From contig NZ_JAAGPI010000050.1 in NCBI RefSeq assembly GCF_017104715.1, forward strand, positions 1 to 58,623: a stretch of DNA of 58,623 nucleotides, read 5' to 3'. The notes under the pieces are model-generated. The model was given only the letters and a program-made list of their open reading frames with translations, had not been told where the DNA came from and did no database searches. This document shows, piece by piece, positions 41,904 to 50,432 of the stretch. The first letter of the stretch is position 1; every line of letters starts with the position of its first letter. Made by a program: the position numbers and the translations under genes. Source of the stretch: Burkholderia sp. Ac-20365. Its GTDB lineage: Bacteria > Pseudomonadota > Gammaproteobacteria > Burkholderiales > Burkholderiaceae.

Positions 41904-43067
41904 CTAGCGCGCTGGCCACTTCCAGGCAGGCAGATCACGCGACTCGGCGTCGGCGATGCGCGTTGCGCCCAGTTGTTTTTCGAGCACGACCGATTCGCTG
42001 CCCTCCTCGCGTTCGAGCGCTGCGATCAGCCGCGCCGCATGCGACACGACGATTACCTGCGAACGCAACGAAGCTCGCGCAATCAGGCGCGCGAGCGCGG
42101 GCAGCAGATCGGGATGCAGGCTCGTCTCCGGTTCGTTGAGCACCAGCAACGCGGGCGGTCTGGGCGTCAGCAGCGCCGCGACGAGCAGCAGATAGCGCAG
42201 CGTACCGTCGGACAATTCGGCGCCCTTGAGCGCACGCAGCAGCCCTTGCTGCTGCATCGTCACCTCGAAGCGTCCTTCGATATTGGTGATGGCGACGCGC
42301 GAGCCGGGAAAGGCGTCATCGATGGCGGCATCGAGCGCGGATGCGTCGCCGATCTCGCGGATGGTCTGCAATGCGGCGGCGAGGTCCGCGCCGTCGTCGC
42401 CAAGCACGGGCGTATGCGTGCCGATCTGCGGCAGGCGCACGGGTGATTCCGCATCCGTTCTGAAATGATCGTAGAAGCGCCACGAACGGATCTGTTCGCG
42501 CACTGCGATCATCTCCGGCGCGCTACGCGGATCGGAAAACTCCGTCATCATGCTGTCGAAACTGGCGACGCTATGCGGAATGGTCTGCCATTCACCGTCG
42601 TCGGCGCGCGCGCGGATCGACGCGCCATGCCGGTCGACCAGCAGCGCCGACGGACGCAACACGGGGCCGCTCCAGATGCATTCGCGCTTGATGACGGGAT
42701 CGAGCCCGAACTGGGTCTCGCCCGGAATGGGCAAGCCGAGATCGATCGCATAGCCGAATTCGTCGCCCGCAAAACCGAGCCGCAGATTGACGGGCTCCGT
42801 GCGGCGCGTGCCCTGCACAGGAACGTCGCCTGCGAGCATCGCGCGGGAGAAGCGCTCGGGCCCGGCCCACAGCGTGGATTGCAGGCCGCCTTCGCGGGCC
42901 AGCGACGGAATCACGCCGCCGCGTGCCGTCACAGCCAGCAGCCGCAACGCGCGATACACGCTCGATTTGCCGCTGCCGTTCGCGCCCGTGATCACGTTCA
43001 GGCGCGCGAGCGGCACGATCAGATCCCGCAGCGAGCGATAGTTGGCGATCGCGAGCGTCGTCAGCAT
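41904..43067 (-). CDS. AAA-family ATPase, RecF/SMC-like
   Basis: A 387-residue ATP-binding protein. Walker A is NVITGANGSGKSS (about 24-36), the ABC-type signature region is GAELSDGTLRYLLL, and Walker B is LLVLNEPETSLHPDL near 310, followed by VIVVSHAARLI as the H-loop. This is the AAA_21/predicted-ATPase layout shared with overcoming-lysogenization-defect-like proteins, but without a nuclease domain. No partner nuclease gene is adjacent, so a defence role is not supported; the function is unknown. Confidence 0.85.
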   Translation of the reverse strand: MLTTLAIANYRSLRDLIVPLARLNVITGANGSGKSSVYRALRLLAVTARGGVIPSLAREGGLQSTLWAGPERFSRAMLAGDVPVQGTRRTEPVNLRLGFAGDEFGYAIDLGLPIPGETQFGLDPVIKRECIWSGPVLRPSALLVDRHGASIRARADDGEWQTIPHSVASFDSMMTEFSDPRSAPEMIAVREQIRSWRFYDHFRTDAESPVRLPQIGTHTPVLGDDGADLAAALQTIREIGDASALDAAIDDAFPGSRVAITNIEGRFEVTMQQQGLLRALKGAELSDGTLRYLLLVAALLTPRPPALLVLNEPETSLHPDLLPALARLIARASLRSQVIVVSHAARLIAALEREEGSESVVLEKQLGATRIADAESRDLPAWKWPAR

Positions 43068-43143
43068 TCGCGCTCCGTATAAACGGCGCGTCGATCAGAC
43101 AAAGCAGGATTATTCCGGATGTCGAATGATTGCTGGCGCCGCA

Positions 43144-44589
43144 TCAGCCACGACTCGCTTTCTTCACCCGAGGCGCACCTTCCGACGCGCTATCCGACAA
43201 CGGCGCGGGAGCAGGCACGCTGCGCAGATCGCGCAGGAATGTGTCGCGCCACACGCCGAGATCGTTCTTGCGCAGCGCTTCCATATCCCGCTCGTGACGC
43301 TCCTTGCGCTCGCTGAGCGGCATTGCGAGTGCACGCTCCAGCGCTTCGCACATGCCGATCGAATCATGAGGATTCACGATCAACGCGCCTTCCAGTTCAG
43401 CCGCCGCACCTGCGAACATCGACAGTACCAGCACGCCCGGATCGTCCGGATTCTGCGCCGCGACATACTCCTTCGCGACGAGATTCATGCCGTCGTGCAA
43501 AGGCGTCACGAATCCAACCTGCGATTCCCGGAACAGCGACATCAGCTTCCAGCGGTCGTATTGCTGGTTCAGATAGCGGATAGGCGTGTAGTCCAGACCT
43601 GAGTATTTTCCGTTGATGCGCCCGGCTTCGTATTCGAGTTGCTGACGGATGTCCTGGTAGGTCGTGACATCCGAGCGCGTGGGCGGCGCAATCTGCACGA
43701 GCGTAACGTTGCCGCGCCATTCGGGCGAGCGTTCCAGCAGCGCTTCGAACGCGCGAAAGCGCTCGACCAGGCCCTTCGAATAATCGAGCCGGTCGACGCT
43801 CATGATCAACTTGCGCCCTTCCAGGCTCTGCTTCAGGTCGAGCACATGCTGCCGGCTTTCGTAGCGCTTGGCCTGCTCGGCGATGTCGTCGGGAAACACG
43901 CCGATCCGGTAGACGCCCGTGCGCAGCTGGCGACCGAACGCTTGCGCGTGGCCATCGGCCGTTACCGTGCCGCGCGCGTGCCGGCGCAGGTAGTCGTGAA
44001 AAGCGACCTCGTCGTTCTGGGTCTGGAATCCCAGCAGGTCATAGCAGCACAGCGAGCGCACCAGCTCTTCGTGCGGCGGAATGTTCAGCAGAATCTGCGG
44101 CGACGGAAACGGAATGTGCAGGAAGAAGCCGATACGGTTCCTGACGCCCTCGGATCGCAGCGCCTCGGCGAACGGAATCAGGTGATAGTCGTGAACCCAG
44201 ATGACGTCGTCCGGTTTGAGCAGCTTGATGAGCTTGTGCGCAAGCCAGGCATTGACCCGGCGATAGCCCGCGTACTCTTCGCGCTCATAGCGGGCGAGAT
44301 CGTTGCGGTAATGGAAGACGGGCCACAGCGTCGCGTTCGAGAAACCGCGGTAGTACTGGTCGTAGTCCTTGCGCGTGAGGCCCGTGGTCGCAAAAGTGAC
44401 GTTGCCGTCCTGTTCGAGCGTCGGCCCGGCGTTCGCGACGGTTTCGCTGACGACGTCCCCGCTCCACCCGAACCACACGCCGCCCGCGTCCTTGAGCGCG
44501 CCGAACACGCCAACCGCGAGCCCGCCTGCCGAGCCTTTGGTTTCCGTTGGCGTTGCCACGCGATTCGACACGACGATCAGTCGGCCCAT
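43144..44589 (-). CDS. otsA: Trehalose-6-phosphate synthase
   Basis: A 481-residue GT20 enzyme that makes trehalose-6-phosphate from UDP-glucose and glucose-6-phosphate. Seen: MGRLIVVSNRVA, the GSAGGLAVGV glucose-binding loop, WVHDYHLI, LHIPFPS, SVDRLDYSKGL and HDGMNLVAKEYVA. The C-terminal 25 residues are Pro/Ser-rich and extra. No otsB phosphatase is adjacent. It shares the UDP-glucose pool with the exopolysaccharide pathway; a role in osmotic or drying stress is inferred from the family. Confidence 0.95.
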   Translation of the reverse strand: MGRLIVVSNRVATPTETKGSAGGLAVGVFGALKDAGGVWFGWSGDVVSETVANAGPTLEQDGNVTFATTGLTRKDYDQYYRGFSNATLWPVFHYRNDLARYEREEYAGYRRVNAWLAHKLIKLLKPDDVIWVHDYHLIPFAEALRSEGVRNRIGFFLHIPFPSPQILLNIPPHEELVRSLCCYDLLGFQTQNDEVAFHDYLRRHARGTVTADGHAQAFGRQLRTGVYRIGVFPDDIAEQAKRYESRQHVLDLKQSLEGRKLIMSVDRLDYSKGLVERFRAFEALLERSPEWRGNVTLVQIAPPTRSDVTTYQDIRQQLEYEAGRINGKYSGLDYTPIRYLNQQYDRWKLMSLFRESQVGFVTPLHDGMNLVAKEYVAAQNPDDPGVLVLSMFAGAAAELEGALIVNPHDSIGMCEALERALAMPLSERKERHERDMEALRKNDLGVWRDTFLRDLRSVPAPAPLSDSASEGAPRVKKASRG

Positions 44590-44857
44590 GTTGCTGTCCC
44601 TCCGCTCTGTTGGCGCACGCGGTCATGCAGTGCCGCGCGCATTGTTCAGTGCTGGTTCGACCGCGATTGCACCCGATCAGTTGCACCTCTGTGCAAGGCC
44701 GGACGGCATAGGCAAAACGGCCGGCCTGAAAAGAACGCAGGGTTAAACGCGTTCGGAGAAGGAGAAGCACAAAACGCGCGCGGTGCACGAGGCACGGCGC
44801 GCGTCGAAATAAACGGCAATCGGACTCAATCTGACGAAACGAAGCGGCGTGCGCCGC

Positions 44858-45214
44858 TTAGCTGCCCGACTTGCAGGGAAACGCCTTGCCGAGCCCCAGC
44901 GAGATCGCCGTGCTCGCGTTGTAACCCGCTACATTCGGATTGTCGGCGATGTACTTGCGCACGGCGTCCGTCAGTTGCTGCGAGCGTGCCTCGGGCGGCA
45001 GGCAGAAATACTGGCCGACACGCGGGCCCGTGGTCCCGCCGATCGCGTCGATCGTGTTGAAAATGCCGTCTGCGGCGCCTTCGATATACGCTGCACACGC
45101 GCTACGCGACGCAACGTCCGTCTTCGTGCACAGCTTGTTCAGGTCGCCCCCCGTGAACGCGGCAGCCGTCAACGGCACAGCGAGCGCGCTGGCGCAAATC
45201 AATACCCGCAGCAT
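44858..45214 (-). CDS. Rap1a/Tai-like exported protein
   Basis: A 118-residue exported protein: signal peptide to about residue 19 (LAVPLTAAA), then GGDLNKLC, SACAAYIEGAADGI, YFCLPPE, LTDAVRKYIADNP and a final AFPC. Four cysteines (29, 40, 71, 114) are placed as in the Rap1a/Tai family, whose founding members protect against type VI amidase effectors in Serratia. No effector or type VI gene is near, and many family members are stand-alone, so immunity is not claimed. Confidence 0.75.
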   Translation of the reverse strand: MLRVLICASALAVPLTAAAFTGGDLNKLCTKTDVASRSACAAYIEGAADGIFNTIDAIGGTTGPRVGQYFCLPPEARSQQLTDAVRKYIADNPNVAGYNASTAISLGLGKAFPCKSGS

Positions 45215-45357
45215 GTTTTTATCCTTACTGGTGTGAGCCCGAACCAGTCGACGCGGTCCGGCGGTCTTTGCCGCCCCGTCTATGCGATGGATCCCGGCTG
45301 CAATTCGGGCGCGTGGTGACCCGCGCCCAGAGCGCTATTTTGCACTGTTTTACTGCA

Positions 45358-46095
45358 TTACTGGGGCGCTTGCGGGGCCTGTTTCTGCATTTGCTGGAGG
45401 CGCGCCGTCAGCCCTTCGACGACGTCCGGCTCCTTGTACTGTTTCGCGAAATCGAGAGCCGTCAGGCCAAGCTGATTTTTCACGTTCATGTCCGCGCCGC
45501 TGTCGAGTAGCAGCTTCACCGTCGACACATGGCCGCCGCGCGCCGCCATCATCAGCGGCGTGGTGCCGTTCGGCGAAGCGGTGTCGATGTACGCGTCGTG
45601 GTCCAGCAGCAGCTTGACGATATCGTCGTTGCCGTTGGCGGCCGCATAGTGCAGCGGTGCCCAGCCCTTCTTGTTGACCTCCGCGTCCTTGGCGATCAGC
45701 TGTTTCACGATGTCGATGTCGCCGACCAAAGCGGCCATCATCATTGCGTTTTCGCCTGCCTTGTCGAGAATCTCGATGTCCGTCTTCGGGTTCGCGATTA
45801 GTGCGGCAACTACCTGGTCGGACTTCTCGCGCGCAGCGATCACGAGCAGCGGAATGCCCTGGTTGTCGGTCATGTTGGGATCCATGCCGTTTGCCAGCTG
45901 CTTCTTCACTTCCTTCACGTCGTCGAACTTGACGGCCTTGATCATCGTGTCGGCGGGTGCGGCGTGCGCGGGCAACGCGGCGAGCGCTCCGAGCGCGACG
46001 CCGGCTGCCAGCGTCAGGTTCGCCAGGCTGCGGCGCAGGTTGGCGGCGCGCGTGGGTGTTGCGCGGCGATGGTCCTCGGTCAGATATTTTTTCAT
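45358..46095 (-). CDS. Exported ankyrin-repeat protein
   Basis: A 245-residue protein with an N-terminal signal (LTLAAGVALGALAALPAHA) and about five ankyrin repeats from residue 50 to 225, for example GWAPLHYAAANGNDDIVKLL, GTTPLMMAARGGHVSTVKLL and GLTALDFAKQYKEPDVVEGL. The Gln/Pro-rich tail (QKQAPQAPQ) is disordered. It probably binds a partner protein in the periplasm; partner unknown. It lies 51 bp after tatD on the same strand. Confidence 0.9.
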   Translation of the reverse strand: MKKYLTEDHRRATPTRAANLRRSLANLTLAAGVALGALAALPAHAAPADTMIKAVKFDDVKEVKKQLANGMDPNMTDNQGIPLLVIAAREKSDQVVAALIANPKTDIEILDKAGENAMMMAALVGDIDIVKQLIAKDAEVNKKGWAPLHYAAANGNDDIVKLLLDHDAYIDTASPNGTTPLMMAARGGHVSTVKLLLDSGADMNVKNQLGLTALDFAKQYKEPDVVEGLTARLQQMQKQAPQAPQ

Positions 46096-46146
46096 GTGTT
46101 GCTTTAGGAAACGTCCCTATCCTTTTGATACCACGTGTTTTTTACT

Positions 46147-46938
46147 TCAGACGCCTGCGGGCGCCGGAATCTTGAACAGCCGGAAGAAATTGTCGCTCGT
46201 CGCTGTCGCGAGCGCTTCGTCGGGCATCTCGCGTTGCTTCGCGATGAAGCGTCCGACATAACTGACGTACGCAGGTTCATTCGGCTTGCCGCGATACGGC
46301 ACGGGCGCGAGGTACGGCGAGTCGGTTTCGATCAGCAGACGCTCGAGCGGCACACGGCGCGCGACGTCCTGCACGTCCGTCGCGCTCTTGAACGTGACGA
46401 TACCCGACAGCGAGATGTAGAAATTCTGCGCAATCGCCTGTTCGGCCACGTCCCACGGCTCCGTGAAGCAGTGCATCACGCCGCCCGGCACGCCCGCGCG
46501 CTCCTCGGCCATGATGCGCAGCGTGTCCGCCGACGACGCGCGCGTATGGATGATCAGCGGCTTGTCCGTCTGGTGCGCGGCGCGGATATGCACGCGAAAG
46601 CGCTCGCGCTGCCACTCCATGTCGTCGATCGAGCGGCCTTCGAGGCGGTAATAGTCGAGCCCCGTCTCGCCGATCGCGACCACCTTCGGATGCTGCGCCA
46701 GTTCGACCAGCTCGGCGACCGTCGGCTCCTGCGCGTCCTCGTGATCGGGATGCACGCCCACCGACGCATACACGTTGTCGTACGTGCGCGCGATGTCCAG
46801 CACGGACGGCAGCGTTTCGAAGTCGACGGAGACGCACAGCGCGTGCGTGACCGAATGCGAGCGCATGTTTTCCAGCACTTGCGGCAGACGGTCGCCGAGT
46901 CCTTCGAAGTTGATATGGCAGTGGGAGTCGACAAACAT
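46147..46938 (-). CDS. TatD-family metal-dependent hydrolase
   Basis: A 263-residue TIM-barrel metalloenzyme: FVDSHCHINF supplies the first metal histidines, then GVHPDHEDA, GETGLDYYR, IIHTRAS, GGVMHCFTEP and LIETDSPYLAP. This is the TatD/YcfH type, a DNase or quality-control nuclease. In E. coli ycfH also follows tmk-holB, so the operon place is conserved. A GNAT gene separates it from holB here. Confidence 0.93.
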   Translation of the reverse strand: MFVDSHCHINFEGLGDRLPQVLENMRSHSVTHALCVSVDFETLPSVLDIARTYDNVYASVGVHPDHEDAQEPTVAELVELAQHPKVVAIGETGLDYYRLEGRSIDDMEWQRERFRVHIRAAHQTDKPLIIHTRASSADTLRIMAEERAGVPGGVMHCFTEPWDVAEQAIAQNFYISLSGIVTFKSATDVQDVARRVPLERLLIETDSPYLAPVPYRGKPNEPAYVSYVGRFIAKQREMPDEALATATSDNFFRLFKIPAPAGV

Positions 46939-46989
46939 GGTGAAGTCCTGCGAAAAATCCGATAACCGATAACGATTGGAGGCTCTGGC

Positions 46990-47496
46990 TTACTGCGTGC
47001 CGTCCAGACGCTTGCCGAGAATGACCAGATCGCGCTCTACGCCGTCCAGCACCGCGACGCGCGGCAGCGTCCCCCAGGCCGTAAAGCCAAACGCCTGGAA
47101 CAGTCGCACGCTTGGCTCATTGTGGCCGAACACGAAGCCGAGCACCGTGTCGATGCCGAGTTTCGGCGCTGCATCCAGCGCAGCCGCCAGCAGTTTCTTG
47201 CCCAAACCCTTACCGCGCGCGGCTTCGTCGAGATAGATGCTGACTTCCGATGTGCGCTGATAGGCCGGGCGTCCGTAGAAATCGGAAAAACTCAGCCACG
47301 CGATTATTTGACCCTGATCTTCGACCACCCACAGCGGACGCTTCTCAGGGCCGTGGGCATCGAACCACGCGCGGCGGCTTTCGACACTTACCGGCTCCAG
47401 ATCGGCCGTCACCTGCCGCGACGGCACCGTCGAGTTGTAAATGGCCACGATGGCGGGCAAATCGTCGAGCGTGGCGTCGCGGTACTGAACAGTCAT
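46990..47496 (-). CDS. GNAT N-acetyltransferase, phosphinothricin acetyltransferase-like
   Basis: A 168-residue GNAT protein. MTVQYRDATLDDLPAIVAIY and NSTVPSRQVTADLEPVS are the family start, VSIYLDEAARGKGLGKKLL contains the acetyl-CoA loop RGKGLG, and FVFGHNEPSVRLFQAFGF is the last core motif. Similar to MnaT/Pat enzymes that acetylate methionine sulfone or phosphinothricin. Its place between holB and tatD is unusual. Substrate not determined. Confidence 0.9.
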   Translation of the reverse strand: MTVQYRDATLDDLPAIVAIYNSTVPSRQVTADLEPVSVESRRAWFDAHGPEKRPLWVVEDQGQIIAWLSFSDFYGRPAYQRTSEVSIYLDEAARGKGLGKKLLAAALDAAPKLGIDTVLGFVFGHNEPSVRLFQAFGFTAWGTLPRVAVLDGVERDLVILGKRLDGTQ

Positions 47497-47568
47497 ATCG
47501 ATGTGGTTGATTCAATGGGCTAAAAGCGGTTGCGCGTCAGGTCACGCGCGCCGCGAGCGGAACACCGC

Positions 47569-48630
47569 TTACTGGACGAACAGGTCGCGATAACCGAGAA
47601 ACAGTTCTTCGAACACAAGGCGCGCGTTGAGCGGATGGTTTTCAACCGCGCGCTGCCGCGTGACGAGGCGCATAAACCGCGCGAAAGCGTTCGCATCGGC
47701 CTGCGACGCACAACGCGCAAGTGCCGCCGACGCCGCCGGGAAATAGCGCGGCGTGCTTGCCGCGCCGACTGTGGACTGGGCGAGCAGGTCGTACATCCAG
47801 CGCTGCAGCCAGCCGAGCACGAGCGGCACGGGCAGTTTCTGCAGCGTTTCGCCGCACGCGAACGCATCGCAATTGGCGCCCGCCGCCAGCTGTTTGAGCG
47901 TCCAGTCGCGCAGCGGGCGGTTTTCGTCGCTCGCGAGCGCCAGCGCGGCCAGCGGCGCGCCGCCCGCTTCCGCGAGCAGGCCGGGCGCATCGGCGACGCC
48001 TTGCTGTTTGAGCCACCCGGTAGCGGCCTCGGGCGACGGCATCGTCATCGGCCACTGGCGGCAACGGCTGATGATGGTCGGCAGCAACCGGTCGATACGC
48101 GCCGATACCAGCAGGAACACGACGCCCGCAGGCGGCTCCTCCAGCGTTTTCAGCAGCGCGTTGGCGGCGGCGACGTTCAGCGCTTCAGCGGGATACAACA
48201 CGACGACGCGCACGCCGCCCCGATGCGAACCGACGCCGCAGAAGTCCAGCAGCGCCCGTACCTGTTCGATCTTGATTTCCTTGCTGGGCGTGCGCGCTTT
48301 CTTGCCGCCGTCGTCGGCATCGGCTTTTTCCGCTTTTTCCGCTTTTTCCTCAGCGGCGCCGCCGGTGAAGCCTGCTTCCGCGGCGAGCGCCTCGGGCAGC
48401 ACGATCCGGTAATCGGGGTGATTGCCCTGCGTGAACCACGTGCACGCCGCGCACTTGCCGCACGGCTGACCGTCCGGCAACGCCGCTTCGCACAACAGGC
48501 CTTGCGCCAGATGCTGGGCAAACCGCAGCTTGCCGATCCCCGCCTGACCATGAAGCAGCAGCGCATGCGGCCAGTGCGCGCGCAGTTGCTGCAGGCGGTT
48601 CCAGTCGTCGGTTTGCCACGGAAAAATCAT
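47569..48630 (-). CDS. holB: DNA polymerase III subunit delta'
   Basis: A 353-residue clamp-loader subunit. LLLHGQAGIGKLRFAQHLA is a P-loop-like motif, CGKCAACTWF with an upstream Cys forms the zinc module, NALLKTLEEPPAGVVFLL and SRCRQWP (sensor I) are diagnostic. A Lys/Glu/Ala-rich insert with EKAEKAEKADADD lies between zinc module and core. The gene sits in the conserved mltG-tmk-holB order. Confidence 0.95.
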   Translation of the reverse strand: MIFPWQTDDWNRLQQLRAHWPHALLLHGQAGIGKLRFAQHLAQGLLCEAALPDGQPCGKCAACTWFTQGNHPDYRIVLPEALAAEAGFTGGAAEEKAEKAEKADADDGGKKARTPSKEIKIEQVRALLDFCGVGSHRGGVRVVVLYPAEALNVAAANALLKTLEEPPAGVVFLLVSARIDRLLPTIISRCRQWPMTMPSPEAATGWLKQQGVADAPGLLAEAGGAPLAALALASDENRPLRDWTLKQLAAGANCDAFACGETLQKLPVPLVLGWLQRWMYDLLAQSTVGAASTPRYFPAASAALARCASQADANAFARFMRLVTRQRAVENHPLNARLVFEELFLGYRDLFVQ

Positions 48631-48724
48631 CGTTTCTCTTTCAATTCAATAAGTTGAAGATAATTATTGATGTATCGGCCGAGCATTGCGATCTGATATG
48701 CGTCGATCTTATATCAACACAAAA

Positions 48725-49345
48725 TCAGAGAGATGCAATCAATTCTTCAAGTTGCTTCTGGATATCGGCAATACTGCGCGTTGAGTCGATGATAGCGAAT
48801 CGATACGGCGCTTCTTCGGCACGGCGCAGATACTCGGCGCGCGTGCGCGTAAAAAACGCATCCGATTCGCTCTCGAAGCGGTCCGGCGCGCGTGCCGCGC
48901 TGCGACGCTCGCTGGCGGTGTCGGGCGGGACGTCGAACAGCACGGTCAGATCTGGCTGAAAGCCGCCCTGCACCCAGCGTTCGAGCGTTTCCAGCTTGTC
49001 ACGCGGCAGGCCGCGTCCGCCGCCCTGATAGGCGAAGGTCGCGTCGGTGAAACGGTCGGACAGCACCCAGTCGCCGCGCGTGAGCGCCGGTTCGATCACC
49101 TGCGCGAGATGCTCGCGGCGCGCGGCGAACATCAGCAGCGCCTCGGTTTCGAGATCCATCGACTGATGCAGCAGGATGTCGCGCAGCGACTCGCCGAGCT
49201 TCGTGCCGCCCGGCTCGCGCGTCATGACGACGGAACGGCCCGCGGAGGCGAGTTTCTGCTCCAGCTGGTCACGAAACCAGGCCAGATGCGTGGTCTTGCC
49301 CGCGCCGTCGATGCCCTCGAACGTAATGAATTTTCCCCGAGCCAT
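48725..49345 (-). CDS. tmk: Thymidylate kinase
   Basis: A 206-residue dTMP kinase. P-loop FEGIDGAGKTTH, VVMTREPGG, the DRFTDATFAYQGGGRG block and a late DRFESESDAFF. Two neighbouring ATGs exist; I use the second (49343-49345), six bases after GAGG, which shares one base with the mltG stop. The first ATG would give a 4-bp overlap and one more residue. Essential for dTTP synthesis. Confidence 0.96.
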   Translation of the reverse strand: MARGKFITFEGIDGAGKTTHLAWFRDQLEQKLASAGRSVVMTREPGGTKLGESLRDILLHQSMDLETEALLMFAARREHLAQVIEPALTRGDWVLSDRFTDATFAYQGGGRGLPRDKLETLERWVQGGFQPDLTVLFDVPPDTASERRSAARAPDRFESESDAFFTRTRAEYLRRAEEAPYRFAIIDSTRSIADIQKQLEELIASL

Positions 49346-50355
49346 CATTGACCTCGAATGTATTTGTCGACGGCCTTGTTGTGATCGCCGAGTGTGTCAG
49401 AAAAGATGCTGCTGCCGTCGCCACGCGACACGAAGTACAGCGCGCTGGTCTGCGCGGGATTGAGCGCGGCCTGCAGCGACGCGACGCCCGGCAGCGCAAT
49501 CGGAGAAGGCGGCAAGCCCATCCGCGTATACGTATTGTAAGGAGTGTCCGTCTGCAGATCCTTCTTGCGCAAGTGACCCGTGTAGCTCTCGCCCATCCCG
49601 TAGATCACGGTCGGGTCGGTCTGCAGCGGCATGCCCACGCGCAGTCGGTTCGCGAACACGCCCGCGACCATCGGCCGGTCGGACGCCTTGCCGGTTTCTT
49701 TTTCGATGATCGACGCCATCGTTAGCGCGTCGTACGGCGTCTTGTACGGCAGACCAGGCGTGCGCGCGGCCCACGCTTCGTCGATGCGCAGCTTCATCAG
49801 CCGGTACGCACGGCGATAGACGTCGAGGTCGCTGGTGTCCCTGTCGAACAGGTAGGTGTCGGGGAAGAACAGCCCTTCGCCAGTGCCCGTGGGCGTTTCG
49901 GGCGCGCCGATCGCCTTCAGGATATCCGCGTCGGACATGCCCGCCGTGTCGTGTTTCAGTGCCGGGTTCGAATCCAGTTCGGCGCGCATGTGCCGGAACG
50001 TCCAGCCTTCGATGATCGTCGCCACATACTCGTTGACGTCGCCGCGTGCGATCTTCTGCAGCACGTCGTAAGGTGTGATGCCCTGCTTGAATTCGTAGTT
50101 GCCCGACTTGAGCGCGGTTTGCAGCCCGAGCGCGCGCGTCATCAGCACGAACAGCTCAGGCTCGACGGGCACGCCGCCCCGGTTGAGCTGCGCGGTGACG
50201 CTGCGCAGGCTGCTGTGCGGCTTGATCGTGACGTCGAGTTGCGGTGTGGCGAGCGAGACGGGTGTCGTGGCCCAGCGGTAAGCGCCGTACGCCGCGGCGG
50301 CGAGCAGCATCGCGAGCAGAACGCAGGCGATGAGGCATTTCTTCAGGAGGGACAT
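49345..50355 (-). CDS. mltG: Endolytic murein transglycosylase MltG
   Basis: A 336-residue inner membrane protein: one membrane helix (CLIACVLLAMLLAAAAYGAY), a LysM-like region, then the YceG domain with FPDTYLFDRDTSDLD, ASIIEKETGKASDRPMVAGV (catalytic Glu in EKET) and NTYTRMGLPPSPIALPG. It cuts nascent glycan strands and sets their length. Start at the ATG at 50353-50355, where the helix begins. Divergent from ygfZ across 77 bp. Confidence 0.95.
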   Translation of the reverse strand: MSLLKKCLIACVLLAMLLAAAAYGAYRWATTPVSLATPQLDVTIKPHSSLRSVTAQLNRGGVPVEPELFVLMTRALGLQTALKSGNYEFKQGITPYDVLQKIARGDVNEYVATIIEGWTFRHMRAELDSNPALKHDTAGMSDADILKAIGAPETPTGTGEGLFFPDTYLFDRDTSDLDVYRRAYRLMKLRIDEAWAARTPGLPYKTPYDALTMASIIEKETGKASDRPMVAGVFANRLRVGMPLQTDPTVIYGMGESYTGHLRKKDLQTDTPYNTYTRMGLPPSPIALPGVASLQAALNPAQTSALYFVSRGDGSSIFSDTLGDHNKAVDKYIRGQ

Positions 50356-50432
50356 GGAAACGTGGTTCGAGTGAAGCCAATATAATACTTGCTTGCCTCC
50401 GCCAAAGTCAGAATTGACTGTTCCCCGAATCC

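Noticed and set aside
40545..42446. 633-codon plus-strand frame over the GT4 gene, a gap and the ATPase
   Set aside because: It spans two real genes on the other strand and an intergenic region; composition is not protein-like.
41904..43067. AAA ATPase as part of an OLD- or Gabija-like defence system
   Set aside because: No TOPRIM domain in the protein and no nuclease or helicase partner beside it.
44858..45214. Type VI secretion effector-immunity pair
   Set aside because: Only the immunity-like protein is present; no effector or type VI gene in the window.
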